From Thiobius zoothamnicola (GTDB lineage: Bacteria; Pseudomonadota; Gammaproteobacteria; Chromatiales; Chromatiaceae): a DNA stretch of 64,000 bases. Position 1 is the first letter of the stretch. The number at the start of each line of letters is the position of its first letter. The DNA lies in NCBI GenBank assembly GCA_963678215.1, contig OY782758.1, forward strand, positions 2,294,001-2,358,000, read 5' to 3'. Made by a program: the position numbers and the translations under genes. The notes below the pieces were generated by a model. It made no database searches, was not told where the DNA came from, and saw only the letters and a list, made by a program, of their open reading frames with translations. Positions 43,157 through 51,923 of the stretch are shown in pieces.

Positions 43157-44497
43157 ATGTCTAATATGACTCCGGAAAATATCGTCCATGAATTGGACAA
43201 ACACATCATTGGTCAGCAAGAAGCCAAGCGCGCTGTCGCCATTGCATTACGTAACCGCTGGCGGCGCAGTCAACTCGACAGTGATCTGCGTAATGAAATC
43301 ACGCCAAAAAATATTCTGATGATTGGTCCGACTGGTGTGGGTAAAACGGAAATTGCGCGCCGGTTGGCGAAACTGTCAGCGGCACCATTCATTAAAGTAG
43401 AAGCCACCAAGTTCACCGAAGTTGGTTATGTTGGACGTGAGGTGGATTCCATTATCCGTGATTTGACGGACAGTGCCGTCAAGATGATTCGTGAGGTGGA
43501 AAGGGAGAAAGTGCATGATGCGGCCAGCCATGCGGCTGAAGAACGCGTTTTGGATATTCTGCTGCCACCGCCCCGCGCCACGGACTGGGAAGAAGATGCG
43601 AATCCCAGTGACAAACCTTCCGGTAAAACCCGGGGAAAATTCCGTGAAAAATTGCGTTGTGGCGAACTGGACGATAAGGAAATTGAGATTGAAACCAGTG
43701 GTGTCAACATCGGCGTGGAAATTATGGCACCGCCTGGCATGGAGGAAATGACCAGCCAATTGCAAGGCTTGTTCCAGAATCTGAATAACGAGCGCACCAA
43801 AAAGCGTAAATTACGCATTAAAGATGCGATTAAACTGCTGCGCGATGAAGAAGCGGGCAAGCGCATCAACGAGGAAGATCTCAAACTGCGTGCGTTGGAG
43901 CGGGTTGAACAACATGGCATTGTGTTTATTGATGAAATTGACAAAGTCGCCAGCCGCAGTGATGCGCATGGTGCTGATGTATCGCGTGAAGGCGTACAGC
44001 GCGATCTGTTGCCGCTGGTGGAAGGCTGTACGGTTTCCACCAAACATGGCATGGTCAGAACCGACCACATTCTATTCATTGCGTCGGGGGCTTTTCACTT
44101 AAGCAAACCGTCTGATCTGATTCCAGAACTGCAAGGCCGCTTGCCAATCCGGGTTGAATTGAATGCTTTGGGCAGCGATGATTTCATCCGTATTCTGACT
44201 GAACCGGATGCTTCATTAACCGAGCAATATGAAGCTTTGATGGGTACGGAAGGCGTTAAATTGGCATTCAGCGATGATGGCATCCAGCGTATCGCTGAAA
44301 TTGCCTGGCGCGTTAATGAAACCACTGAAAATATCGGTGCGCGCCGTTTGCATACCGTGATGGAGCGTCTATTGGAGGAAATCTCGTTCACTGCGCCTAA
44401 TGCCGAAGGTCAAACTGTCACCATTGACGCTGCTTACGTTAACCAACACCTGGAATCTTTATCTGAGGATGAGGATTTGACCCGTTACATCCTCTAA
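43157..44497 (+). CDS. hslU: ATP-dependent protease ATPase subunit HslU
   Basis: 446 residues, AAA+ unfoldase of HslVU. N-terminal TPENIVHELDKHIIGQ, Walker A GPTGVGKTEIARRLAKL, EVGYVGREVDSIIRDL pore loop region, an I-domain (about 110-235), Walker B IVFIDEIDKV, sensor-like LQGRLPIRVEL and the C-terminal ARRLHTVMERLLEEISF with the HslV-docking end. It recognises substrates and feeds them to HslV. ATG 43157. Confidence 0.96.
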   Translation: MSNMTPENIVHELDKHIIGQQEAKRAVAIALRNRWRRSQLDSDLRNEITPKNILMIGPTGVGKTEIARRLAKLSAAPFIKVEATKFTEVGYVGREVDSIIRDLTDSAVKMIREVEREKVHDAASHAAEERVLDILLPPPRATDWEEDANPSDKPSGKTRGKFREKLRCGELDDKEIEIETSGVNIGVEIMAPPGMEEMTSQLQGLFQNLNNERTKKRKLRIKDAIKLLRDEEAGKRINEEDLKLRALERVEQHGIVFIDEIDKVASRSDAHGADVSREGVQRDLLPLVEGCTVSTKHGMVRTDHILFIASGAFHLSKPSDLIPELQGRLPIRVELNALGSDDFIRILTEPDASLTEQYEALMGTEGVKLAFSDDGIQRIAEIAWRVNETTENIGARRLHTVMERLLEEISFTAPNAEGQTVTIDAAYVNQHLESLSEDEDLTRYIL

Positions 44498-44519
44498 CCA
44501 ACGCATTGAGGCAATCAAG

Positions 44520-44885
44520 ATGTTAAATACGCCAAATCCAACGGAATTGAACCTGCATCGTTTATCCCGTGTCCTCGAAATCTCTTTTGAAGGCGGCGAA
44601 AACTATCAATTACCGGCGGAATATTTGCGGGTCTATTCACCCTCTGCCGAAGTCATGGGACATGGTCCGGGACAACGTAAAGTGCCGATTGGTAAGGAAA
44701 ATGTCAATATTGACCGTATTGAACCGGTCGGCAATTATGCTGTCGCGCTGCATTTTGATGATGAGCACAATACCGGTATTTTTTCCTGGGAGACTTTATA
44801 CAACCTGGGTAAAAATTATGATGATCTGTGGCAAAAGTATTTAGTTGAACTACAAGAAAAAGGTTATCAACGTAAGGAGAATTAA
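44520..44885 (+). CDS. DUF971 family protein
   Basis: 121 residues. Matches DUF971 (the N-terminal domain type of gamma-butyrobetaine hydroxylase): LEISFEGGENYQLPAEYLRVYSPSAEVMGH, NVNIDRIEPVGNYAVALHFDDEHNTGIFSWETLYNLG (segments). A zinc-binding or iron-sulfur related role has been proposed for the family; no firm function. It sits 22 bases after hslU, its usual neighbour in gammaproteobacteria, and a hairpin follows. Confidence 0.86.
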   Translation: MLNTPNPTELNLHRLSRVLEISFEGGENYQLPAEYLRVYSPSAEVMGHGPGQRKVPIGKENVNIDRIEPVGNYAVALHFDDEHNTGIFSWETLYNLGKNYDDLWQKYLVELQEKGYQRKEN

Positions 44886-44913
44886 CGAACATCTTTTGGT
44901 TCTCCTGAAAACG

Positions 44914-44947
44914 CCAAATGACGTGCTGATTTGGCACGTCGGTTTGG
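44914..44947 (+). terminator. Hairpin ending the hslVU operon
   Basis: CCAAAtGACGTGC (44914-44926) pairs with GCACGTCgGTTTGG (44934-44947): 12 paired bases with one internal mismatch, 29 bases past the DUF971 stop, followed by GGTTTCCCATTTT. Probable terminator with a weak T stretch. Confidence 0.65.
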
Positions 44948-45066
44948 GGTTTCCCATTTTGATAGAGTCGGTTCTGGCAGAGAAAGATTCTCATCAATTT
45001 CCAGCAATCCAATAGTGATGGCTAAGGTGTATTATCCACCTTATTTCACCGGCCCTGAAAACTCCC

Positions 45067-48000
45067 ATGCTGATTCACTGTGGCGCGCCCGCGCTGTCTG
45101 ATTTCCGTCTGCAAAAACTCACCCAACGTATCACGCAATCTACCGGACTGAAGCTATCGCTATACGCCGAATACCAGCACTTCGTGGGGCTGCACGATGA
45201 ACTGGATGCAGCGCAGCATGATGTGCTGAACCAACTATTGCGCTATGGCCCGGCTTTGCCTGCGCACGAACCGCAAGGCCGTTTGATCCTGGTCACGCCG
45301 CGCCCCGGCACCCGCTCGCCCTGGTCATCCAAGGCGACCGATATTGCACACAATTGTGGTCTGACTGGCATTCAACGCATGGAGCGCGGCATTGCGTATT
45401 ATCTGGATGGCGTTGACCTGGATCAGGCCCAATGGCAGGCCGTGGCTGATTTGTTGCACGACCGCATGACCGAAGTGGTCTGGAATGATGTAAATCAGGC
45501 CGAAGCCCTGTTCCAACAAGCCTCACTGGCACCCATGGCCCGCGTGGATATTCTGCGCGGCGGACGTGATGCATTGGTGCAGGCGAATGCCGGTCTGGGC
45601 CTGGCCCTGTCGGATGACGAAATCGATTATCTGGTGGATAACTTCAACAAGCTCGGGCGCAATCCGACCGATGTTGAACTGATGATGTTCGCCCAGGCCA
45701 ATTCGGAACATTGCCGCCATAAGATATTCAATGCGGACTGGATCATTGACGGCCAGGCGCAAGACCAATCGCTGTTCGGCATGATCCGCAACACGACCGC
45801 GCAATCACCCGAAAATGTGCTCTCAGCCTACAAGGACAATGCGGCAGTGATGACCGGTCACGCGGGTGTGCGCTTCTTTCCCTCGCCTGAAGATGGCGTG
45901 TACGGTGAGCATCAGGAAGACATCCACATCCTGATGAAGGTCGAGACGCACAACCACCCGACCGCGATTTCACCCGATCCGGGCGCGGCAACCGGTTCGG
46001 GCGGCGAAATCCGCGATGAAGGTGCGACAGGCACTGGTTCCAAGCCAAAGGCCGGGCTGTGTGGCTTCGCGGTATCCGATCTGCGCTTGCCCGATTACCC
46101 ACAGCCTTGGGAGCAGGATCACGGCAAGCCGGAACGCATTGTCTCGGCGCTCGATATCATGCTCGAAGGGCCGATTGGCGCGGCGGCATTCAACAACGAA
46201 TTTGGTCGGCCCAATCTGCTGGGCTTTTTTCGCACCTACGAACAAGCGGTCGCAGGGCGGCTGCGCGGCTATCACAAACCGATCATGCTGGCGGGTGGTT
46301 TGGGCAATATTCGTGCCGAACATGTGCAAAAGGGTGAATTTCCCGCCGGTACGCCGCTGATCGTGCTGGGCGGCCCGGCCATGCTGATCGGCCTGGGCGG
46401 TGGCGCGGCCTCGTCCATGGCCTCGGGCGCTTCGAGTGAAGACCTGGATTTCGCCTCGGTGCAACGCGCCAACCCGGAGATGCAACGCCGCTGTCAGGAG
46501 GTGATTGACCGCTGCTGGCAACAGGGCGCGAATAACCCGATCCGGTTTATTCATGACGTGGGCGCGGGCGGTCTGTCGAATGCGCTGCCCGAACTGGTAA
46601 ATGATGGTGGTCGCGGTGGACAATTTGCACTGCGCAAGGTGCCGAATGACGATACTGGCATGTCGCCGATGCAAATCTGGTGCAACGAGGCGCAGGAACG
46701 TTATGTGCTGGCGGTGGATGCCAAACGCCTGGACGACTTCGAGGCGATCTGCCAGCGCGAGCGCTGCCCCTATGCGGTGGTCGGCCATGCGACCGCACAA
46801 GACCATCTGAGCCTGCAAGACGAGCATTTCGACAACCAGCCGATTGACATGCCGCTTCCCATGCTGCTGGGCAAGCCACCCAAGATGACGCGCGATGTCA
46901 ACCATCAGGCAGCGCCGCAAGAGGACTTTGATGGATCGGATATCCACATCGCGGATGCCGCCATGCGCGTACTGCGACTGCCGACGGTGGCGAACAAAAC
47001 CTTCCTGATCAGCATCGGCGACCGTTCGATCACCGGCATGGTGGCGCGTGACCAGATGGTCGGCCCCTGGCAGGTGCCGGTCGCCGATGTTGCGGTCACT
47101 GTCAGTGATCATCAGGGTTATACCGGCGAGGCGATGAGTATGGGCGAACGCACCCCGCTGGCCCTGCTGGACGCGCCCGCCGCCGGACGCATGGCGATTG
47201 GCGAGGCGATCACCAATATCGCGGCGGCACGGATTGAGCGGATCAGCGACATCAAGCTGTCGGCCAACTGGATGGCGGCGGCAGGTCAGCCGGGCGAGGA
47301 TGCCGCCTTGTTTGATACGGTACGCACGGTTGGCATGGAACTGTGCCCGGCATTAGGGCTAGCCATCCCGGTCGGCAAGGACTCGATGTCGATGCACACC
47401 GTCTGGCAACAAGACGGCAAAACGCGCGCCATGACCGCGCCCTTGTCCCTGATCATCTCGGCCTTTGCGCCAGTCAGTGATGTGCGCCGCACACTCACCC
47501 CACAATTACGCGCCGATCTGGGCGATACGGACTTGATTTTGATCGATTTGGGCGCAGGTCAAAACCGGCTGGGCGCAAGTGCGCTGGCCCAGGTATATGA
47601 ACAAATCGGCGTTCAGGGCGCGGATCTGCTCAGCGCGGAAAAACTGAAGGCATGCTTCGACGCCATCCAACAACTCAATCAGGACGAATTGCTGCTGGCC
47701 TACCATGATCGCTCGGACGGCGGCCTGTTCGTCACCCTGTCCGAAATGGCCTTCGCCGGGCGCACCGGGTTGGAGATCGACTTGGCCGGACTCGCACAGG
47801 ACGATCTGGCGGTGCTGTTCAACGAAGAACTGGGCGCGGTGATCCAGGTGCGCCATACGGATGCGGACGATGTGTTGAATGCGCTGGAACAGGCCGGTCT
47901 GGGCGAAGAATCGCAGATCATCGGCATCCTGCGTGATGACCAGCAAATCCATATCCGGCATGGCGAGCGCGCCATCTACCAAGCATCGCGCATAGCATTG

Positions 48001-48933
48001 CAACAAGCCTGGTCCGAGACCACGCTGGCGATGCAATCCATCCGCGACAACCCCGAATGCGCGCAGCAAGAATTCGACCGCATCGCGCAGGACGATCCGG
48101 GCTTGTCCGCCAGCCTGACTTTCGACCCGGACGAAGACATCGCCGCGCCTTATTTCGAGACGCGCCGACCGCGCGTGGCGATCCTGCGCGAGCAGGGCGT
48201 CAACGGCCAGGTCGAAATGGCCGCAGCCTTCCACAAGGCAGGCTTTGAGGCGGTTGACGTGCACATGTCAGACATACTGAGTGGACGAACCGAACTGAGC
48301 GGCTTCCAGGGCCTGGCCGCATGTGGCGGGTTCAGCTATGGCGATGTGCTGGGTGCGGGCGAAGGCTGGGCGAAATCAATCCTGTTCAACCCGCGCGCAC
48401 GCGAACAATTCGCGGCCTACTTTGAGCGTGAAGATACTTTTACTCTGGGCGTGTGCAACGGCTGTCAGATGCTCTCCAATCTCAAATCACTGATTCCGGG
48501 CGCGCAACACTGGCCACACTTCGTGCGTAACCAATCCGAACAATTCGAGGCGCGCTTTGCGATGGTCGAAGTGCAAGACACGTCCTCCATCCTGCTCAAC
48601 GGCATGGCGGGCAGCCGAATGCCGATCGCGGTGGCGCATGGCGAAGGCCGGGCTGAATTTGCCGATGCCCAGGCGTTGAATGCGGTGCAATCAGCTGTCA
48701 CCCTGAGATATATCGAAAACCAAGGCGCCATCGCCAACACCTACCCGGCCAACCCGAATGGATCGCCTCAGGGCATCACTGGGCTGTGCAACGCGGATGG
48801 CCGCGTGACCATCATGATGCCGCACCCGGAACGGGTGACCCGCACCGTGCAAAACTCCTGGCATCCCGACGCATGGAATGAAGATGGCCCCTGGATGCGG
48901 TTGTTCCGCAATGCGCGGCAATGGGTGGGATAA
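45067..48933 (+). CDS. purL: Phosphoribosylformylglycinamidine synthase, single-chain form
   Basis: 1288 residues, the large proteobacterial PurL with fused glutaminase, step four of purine synthesis. Order: N-terminal PurS-like part, a linker (NPTDVELMMFAQANSEHCRHKIF), two AIR-synthase-like halves (KVETHNHPTAISPDPGAATG; IHDVGAGGLSNALPELVNDGG; VGKDSMSMHTVW) and a glutamine amidotransferase domain with the nucleophile Cys in TLGVCNGCQMLSNL and His/Glu near the end (MMPHPERV). Codons here end in G or C far more than in flanking genes. The nearby gap to the IS5 element is short. Confidence 0.95.
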   Translation: MLIHCGAPALSDFRLQKLTQRITQSTGLKLSLYAEYQHFVGLHDELDAAQHDVLNQLLRYGPALPAHEPQGRLILVTPRPGTRSPWSSKATDIAHNCGLTGIQRMERGIAYYLDGVDLDQAQWQAVADLLHDRMTEVVWNDVNQAEALFQQASLAPMARVDILRGGRDALVQANAGLGLALSDDEIDYLVDNFNKLGRNPTDVELMMFAQANSEHCRHKIFNADWIIDGQAQDQSLFGMIRNTTAQSPENVLSAYKDNAAVMTGHAGVRFFPSPEDGVYGEHQEDIHILMKVETHNHPTAISPDPGAATGSGGEIRDEGATGTGSKPKAGLCGFAVSDLRLPDYPQPWEQDHGKPERIVSALDIMLEGPIGAAAFNNEFGRPNLLGFFRTYEQAVAGRLRGYHKPIMLAGGLGNIRAEHVQKGEFPAGTPLIVLGGPAMLIGLGGGAASSMASGASSEDLDFASVQRANPEMQRRCQEVIDRCWQQGANNPIRFIHDVGAGGLSNALPELVNDGGRGGQFALRKVPNDDTGMSPMQIWCNEAQERYVLAVDAKRLDDFEAICQRERCPYAVVGHATAQDHLSLQDEHFDNQPIDMPLPMLLGKPPKMTRDVNHQAAPQEDFDGSDIHIADAAMRVLRLPTVANKTFLISIGDRSITGMVARDQMVGPWQVPVADVAVTVSDHQGYTGEAMSMGERTPLALLDAPAAGRMAIGEAITNIAAARIERISDIKLSANWMAAAGQPGEDAALFDTVRTVGMELCPALGLAIPVGKDSMSMHTVWQQDGKTRAMTAPLSLIISAFAPVSDVRRTLTPQLRADLGDTDLILIDLGAGQNRLGASALAQVYEQIGVQGADLLSAEKLKACFDAIQQLNQDELLLAYHDRSDGGLFVTLSEMAFAGRTGLEIDLAGLAQDDLAVLFNEELGAVIQVRHTDADDVLNALEQAGLGEESQIIGILRDDQQIHIRHGERAIYQASRIALQQAWSETTLAMQSIRDNPECAQQEFDRIAQDDPGLSASLTFDPDEDIAAPYFETRRPRVAILREQGVNGQVEMAAAFHKAGFEAVDVHMSDILSGRTELSGFQGLAACGGFSYGDVLGAGEGWAKSILFNPRAREQFAAYFEREDTFTLGVCNGCQMLSNLKSLIPGAQHWPHFVRNQSEQFEARFAMVEVQDTSSILLNGMAGSRMPIAVAHGEGRAEFADAQALNAVQSAVTLRYIENQGAIANTYPANPNGSPQGITGLCNADGRVTIMMPHPERVTRTVQNSWHPDAWNEDGPWMRLFRNARQWVG

Positions 48934-49022
48934 ACGAGAACCAATTGATAAGATCGGAAATAGGCACTAAAAAAGACCTAAATAAAGTCAAATTGGCGTT
49001 TTACAGGCAAAAAGTGTTATCT

Positions 49023-50237
49023 GAGACCTTTGCACGAGAGCTTACCAGATCAAAGAAAAAGCTGGATAATCCTAGATACCGAAATGTCTCAAAGATAGCA
49101 ACAGATGGCCTGGAAAAACCTCAAACAAAAAAGCTTGGCAGATGCTGCCATTGTAGAACATGTAGCGTTACAAGAGCTTGACTCCCTCAATGGGATGATT
49201 GACGGGTTAGCCATTGAAGCCCTGCTTGGTGGTATCCATGCCAAGGCCCGGGGCGAAAAAGCCTGGCCGCCTTTAATGATGTTCAAAGCCTTATTACTGC
49301 AAAGCGGGTATGAGCTGAGCGATCCTGCCCTGGAGAAGCAGCTTGCGCGGGATTTGCTGTTCCGCCGCTTTATCGAACTGGATTTATCCGAAGCCGTTCC
49401 AGACCACAGTACCTTCTGGCGTTTCCGCCAAAAGCTGGAGCAGCAAGACCTGCTGGGTAAACTACTGGAGTCGGTGAACCAACAACTGTCAAGTCTTGGG
49501 CTTTACATCAAACATGGCGAGGTCAGTATTGTGGATGCCAGTGTGATAGAGGCAAAGCAATGCCGTCCGAACAAGGACAAGCAAGGCGAACCCACCCAGG
49601 ACTCAGAGGCTGCCTGGAATGTCAAAAACGGTTCAGATGGCAAACGCAAAAGCCCCTATGGTTACAAGGCGCACATGAATGTGGATGAGGACGGGTTTAT
49701 CAAGGCCGTGGGTTTTACGGCGGGCAATGTCCACGACAGCCAATGCTTCACGGAATTACCGGGCGGGGATGAGTCAGCGGTCTATGCCGATAGTGCCTAC
49801 GCCAGCGGAGAGCATGATACTTGGTTGGCAAAACGGCGGGTTGGGAACCGCATCCTCAAGCGCGCTTATTACCGGAACCGGCCATTGACAAAAGCCGAGC
49901 GTGAATTTAACCGTACGCACGCGGGTGTGCGTAGCACGGTGGAGCGGGTGTTTGGTGTCTTAAAGCAACATTATGGTATGGGCAAAGCGCGTTACCTGGG
50001 CTTGGCACGTAACCGTACCCGGGTTATGTTGATGGGTATCGCCTACAATTTAAAACGCGGTTGTTCAATCCAGCAGGCAAATTGTGCCTAATGGATGGGA
50101 AAACAGCAAAAAATGGCCGAAATGGCTTGTTTTTGGCGAGGGTTGACGCAGATTTTTGAACGATAAGGCAGAGTGAAACGATTTTTTGACCATAGGGTCA
50201 ACGCAGGAAAAACATTTAGCTATCGCGCAAAGGTCTC
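49023..50237. mobile_element. IS5-family insertion sequence, complete
   Basis: 1215-base element. Terminal inverted repeats of about 21 bases: GAGACCTTTGCACGAGAGCT (49023) and, at 50217-50237, the complement of GAGACCTTTGCGCGATAGCT, with two mismatches. The same five bases, TATCT, flank both ends (49018-49022 and 50238-50242), the mark of target-site duplication. The transposase inside is intact, so the copy may be active. It landed directly before the start codon of a RelB/Phd-type antitoxin gene. Confidence 0.88.
49105..50091 (+). CDS. IS5-family transposase
   Basis: 328 residues. N-terminal DUF772-type region (PPLMMFKALLLQSGYELSDPALEKQLA, VPDHSTFWRFRQKLE), then the DDE nuclease: first Asp in SIVDASVIEAK, second in AVYADSAYAS and Glu in STVERVFGVLKQHYG. 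Includes the YGYKAHMNVDEDGFI motif of this family. Full length, no stop or frameshift. It is the only gene in the element at 49023-50237. Confidence 0.93.
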   Translation: MAWKNLKQKSLADAAIVEHVALQELDSLNGMIDGLAIEALLGGIHAKARGEKAWPPLMMFKALLLQSGYELSDPALEKQLARDLLFRRFIELDLSEAVPDHSTFWRFRQKLEQQDLLGKLLESVNQQLSSLGLYIKHGEVSIVDASVIEAKQCRPNKDKQGEPTQDSEAAWNVKNGSDGKRKSPYGYKAHMNVDEDGFIKAVGFTAGNVHDSQCFTELPGGDESAVYADSAYASGEHDTWLAKRRVGNRILKRAYYRNRPLTKAEREFNRTHAGVRSTVERVFGVLKQHYGMGKARYLGLARNRTRVMLMGIAYNLKRGCSIQQANCA

Positions 50238-50242
50238 TATCT

Positions 50243-50476
50243 ATGTGTTCCGCGAGTCTCTCGGAATTAAAGAAAAACCCGACGGCCATGCTGAATGAAG
50301 CGGAAGGTGCTCCCATTGCTATTCTGAATCACAATATTCCAGCAGCTTATCTGGTTCCGGCAGAGACCTATGAGTGGTTAATGGGCCAGCTTGAAGATAT
50401 TGAGTTGGCCCGGATAGTAAAAGAACGAATGACTGAAAAAGAAGAGGCTATACAGGTCAGCCTTGAGGGGTTATAG
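50243..50476 (+). CDS. RelB/YefM/Phd-type antitoxin, orphaned
   Basis: 77 residues from ATG 50243. Typical antitoxin N-terminus SLSELKKNPTAMLNEAEGAPIAILNHN (DNA-binding part) and YLVPAETYEWLM, with a C-terminal helix that would bind the toxin. The IS5 copy ends five bases before the ATG, so its own promoter is now separated and expression may depend on the IS. The cognate relE just after it is broken (see 50463-51309), so this is an antitoxin without a working partner here. Confidence 0.83.
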   Translation: MCSASLSELKKNPTAMLNEAEGAPIAILNHNIPAAYLVPAETYEWLMGQLEDIELARIVKERMTEKEEAIQVSLEGL

Positions 50477-50495
50477 AGTCCAATTCCTGCCTTGT

Positions 50496-50546
50496 ATCTA
50501 ACGCCTAGCTCACCGAGTATTTTTTCCGGTGAGCTATTTGTTAGCG
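50496..50546 (-). other. attC-like site, reverse orientation (after brnA)
   Basis: Read on the minus strand: GCTAACAAATAGCTCACCGG, a short loop, then CGGTGAGCTAGGCGTTAGAT. The two core halves (GCTAAC and GTTAGAT) and near-perfect inverted arms match the other attC sites in this array, for example 55265-55335. 51 bases. The brnA stop codon lies inside it, as is normal for integron cassettes. Confidence 0.78.
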
Positions 50547-50773
50547 CTTTTTTGTTGGGCAACATATTCATCTAGCAACTGGCGGATCATTTTCTGGTAT
50601 TGCATATGATGCTTTTTCGCCGTTTGTTTGAAGTATGCAATACTTTCCGAACTTAAAGAAATAGTAACCTTTGTTTGCTGGTTTTTCAGTGCCAATTCTT
50701 TCGGCGATGGAAGAAAATCCGACACCAGTCGCATTTCTAGTGATTCATCAGTGTAGTAAATTTGCTTGCTCAT
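50534..50773 (-). CDS. brnA: BrnA-type antitoxin
   Basis: 79 residues from the internal ATG 50773 (the frame is open upstream, but the family start is MSKQIYYTDE). Ends in a ribbon-helix-helix DNA-binding part (TKVTISLSSESIAYFKQTAKK... MIRQLLDEYVAQ). It neutralises BrnT and represses the operon. The start overlaps the brnT 3' end by 26 bases. Toxin-first order is usual for brnTA. Confidence 0.85.
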   Translation of the reverse strand: MSKQIYYTDESLEMRLVSDFLPSPKELALKNQQTKVTISLSSESIAYFKQTAKKHHMQYQKMIRQLLDEYVAQQKSANK

Positions 50774-51041
50774 AGACCTTTTTACCCTTTCGCCAGTAGC
50801 CCGCACCAATAATGCGGATTCGATTTTCTCGGTAGGTGAACCGGACAGTGAGTATTCCCTCACCAGCCCCATCTCGGCCAATGCAGAAAAACCTTTTTTC
50901 TTTCTGGCTATGGGCGACATCCTCAGCTATGAGGCGGCTTGGATCAAGAAACGCATGCTGAGCCTCATAGAAAGAGACACCGTGTTTCCTCTGGTTTTCG
51001 AGGTTTTTGCCTTTATCCCATTCAAAATTCGATTCACTCAT
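50748..51041 (-). CDS. brnT: BrnT-type toxin (RelE-like ribonuclease)
   Basis: 97 residues. FEWDKGKNLENQRKHGVSFYEAQHAFLDP is the family N-terminus; RFFCIGRDGAGEGILTVRFTYRENRIRIIGAGYWRK completes the RelE-like fold. BrnT cuts mRNA and stops growth under stress. It and brnA form an integron cassette lying opposite to the rest of the array, with a core site upstream (51099-51105 on the minus strand) and an attC downstream. The insertion split relE. Confidence 0.86.
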   Translation of the reverse strand: MSESNFEWDKGKNLENQRKHGVSFYEAQHAFLDPSRLIAEDVAHSQKEKRFFCIGRDGAGEGILTVRFTYRENRIRIIGAGYWRKGKKVYEQANLLH

Positions 51042-51093
51042 GGGCCAAGGATAGTAGAAATATGGTCATTTCGCCATATCTGGACTTTTAGGC

Positions 51094-51109
51094 ACTTGTA
51101 TCTAACGCC
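51094..51109 (-). repeat. 16-base copy of CTTGTATCTAACGCCT (core site upstream of brnT)
   Basis: This 16-base sequence occurs identically at 50491-50506 and 51094-51109, flanking the brnTA cassette. It contains the integron core (GTTAGAT on the minus strand), so the copies mark the two cassette boundaries. The remaining part of an attC on the right is not recognisable. Confidence 0.65.
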
Positions 51110-51309
51110 TTGCAGGAAGGGAAAAAGATAGCGCCGCCGATCCAGCAACAATTTAAGCGAAAACTAAAAGAAAGAGCGGCAACGCCGCATAATCCAGCCA
51201 GCCAACCAGCTAAAAGGTTTCAAAAACGTCTACAAAATCAAATTGCGTTCTGCTGGATAGCGTTTGGTTTATGAGGTAAACGATGATGAAATCATCATTT
51301 ATGTCATCA

Positions 51310-51700
51310 CGCTTTGGCTCAAGCAGAATTGGTCACCCGGTATTATCAGCGCCAAGCTGCTTGAGCATTGCCCTGATGACCCGCGCATGCACCTGCGTCC
51401 TGAAGCGCTTTATCAATGGATTTACAACAACGCCAAAGACGATGGCACTTGGCTAAACACCTTTGGCGTAGACGCCACACACGCCATCCACATCGGCGTC
51501 ATCGTCATCTACGTTTCGCCTCTGCCTGGGCGCGAGAGTTTGGGGACGCATACGGGTCGTAAGAACCGACTGTTGACCCTTATTCACCTTGGCAACGTGG
51601 CACGAATGAACAGATCAATAGCTTATTGCGGTGTTACTTCCCCAAGGGAACGGGTTGTCCGGTATCGGATTGGGCACTAGATGACGTGGTATTGCCTATT
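51310..51700 (+). pseudogene. IS30-family transposase fragments
   Basis: LKQNWSPGIISAKLLEH and EALYQWIYNNAKDDGTWL are the central IS30 motifs; after a frame change KHLWRRRHTRHPHRRHRH follows, and in a third frame DPYSPWQRGTNEQINSLLRC and YFPKGTG give the C-terminal DDE part. The N-terminus, the region with the first two catalytic Asp and the final helix are missing. No terminal repeats were found. It cut off the 3' end of the relE remnant. Confidence 0.8.
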
Positions 51701-51857
51701 AAGAAGAGACTAATGTGGAACAAAAAGAGAACAGTTAGAAAGGACTCGCGCACGGTTAATTGGTCATCAACTTGCAGAAAAAGAGAGATTTTTTATGAAA
51801 AACAAATAATTAAATGAAAAATTTGAAAAAATTCCCGCAGAATTAGCAGGAAACCTT

Positions 51858-51904
51858 GTAATCTTGTTTTGTGGGACGAAGTCCCTCAAAACAGGCTGTT
51901 AGCC
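51858..51904 (+). other. Partial attC-like site
   Basis: TTGTTTTG TGGGAC gaa GTCCC TCAAAACAGG is a good hairpin ending in CTGTTAGCC (core GTTAGCC at 51898-51904), as in attC sites. The left core half is unclear, perhaps lost with the IS30 insertion. The next gene starts 20 bases later. Confidence 0.55.
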
Positions 51905-51923
51905 ATCGAATCCGAGAGAGCAC

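Larger units (their letters stand above)
50463..51309 (+). pseudogene. relE-type toxin, split and decayed
   Basis: The 5' piece overlaps the antitoxin end (from TTG 50463: LRGYRVQFLP). The 3' piece resumes at about 51106: ALQEGKKIAPPIQQQFKRKL, KERAATPHNPASQ, then after a frame change QLKGFKNVYKIKLRSAG, a stop where RelE has Tyr, and RLVYEVNDDEIIIYVIT. Together they read as a RelE toxin. Between the pieces lies the reverse-oriented brnTA cassette (about 50496-51105), and the 3' end runs into an IS30 remnant. It is inactivated by insertion, frameshift, nonsense and truncation. Confidence 0.72.

Noticed and set aside
45970..47112. Long minus-strand open frame (380 codons) inside purL
   Set aside because: Shadow of the G+C-rich purL gene; His/Arg-rich composition and no homology.
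48921..49181. Frame of 86 codons crossing the IS5 left end
   Set aside because: Runs through the IS inverted repeat and into the transposase gene in another frame; an artefact of the insertion.
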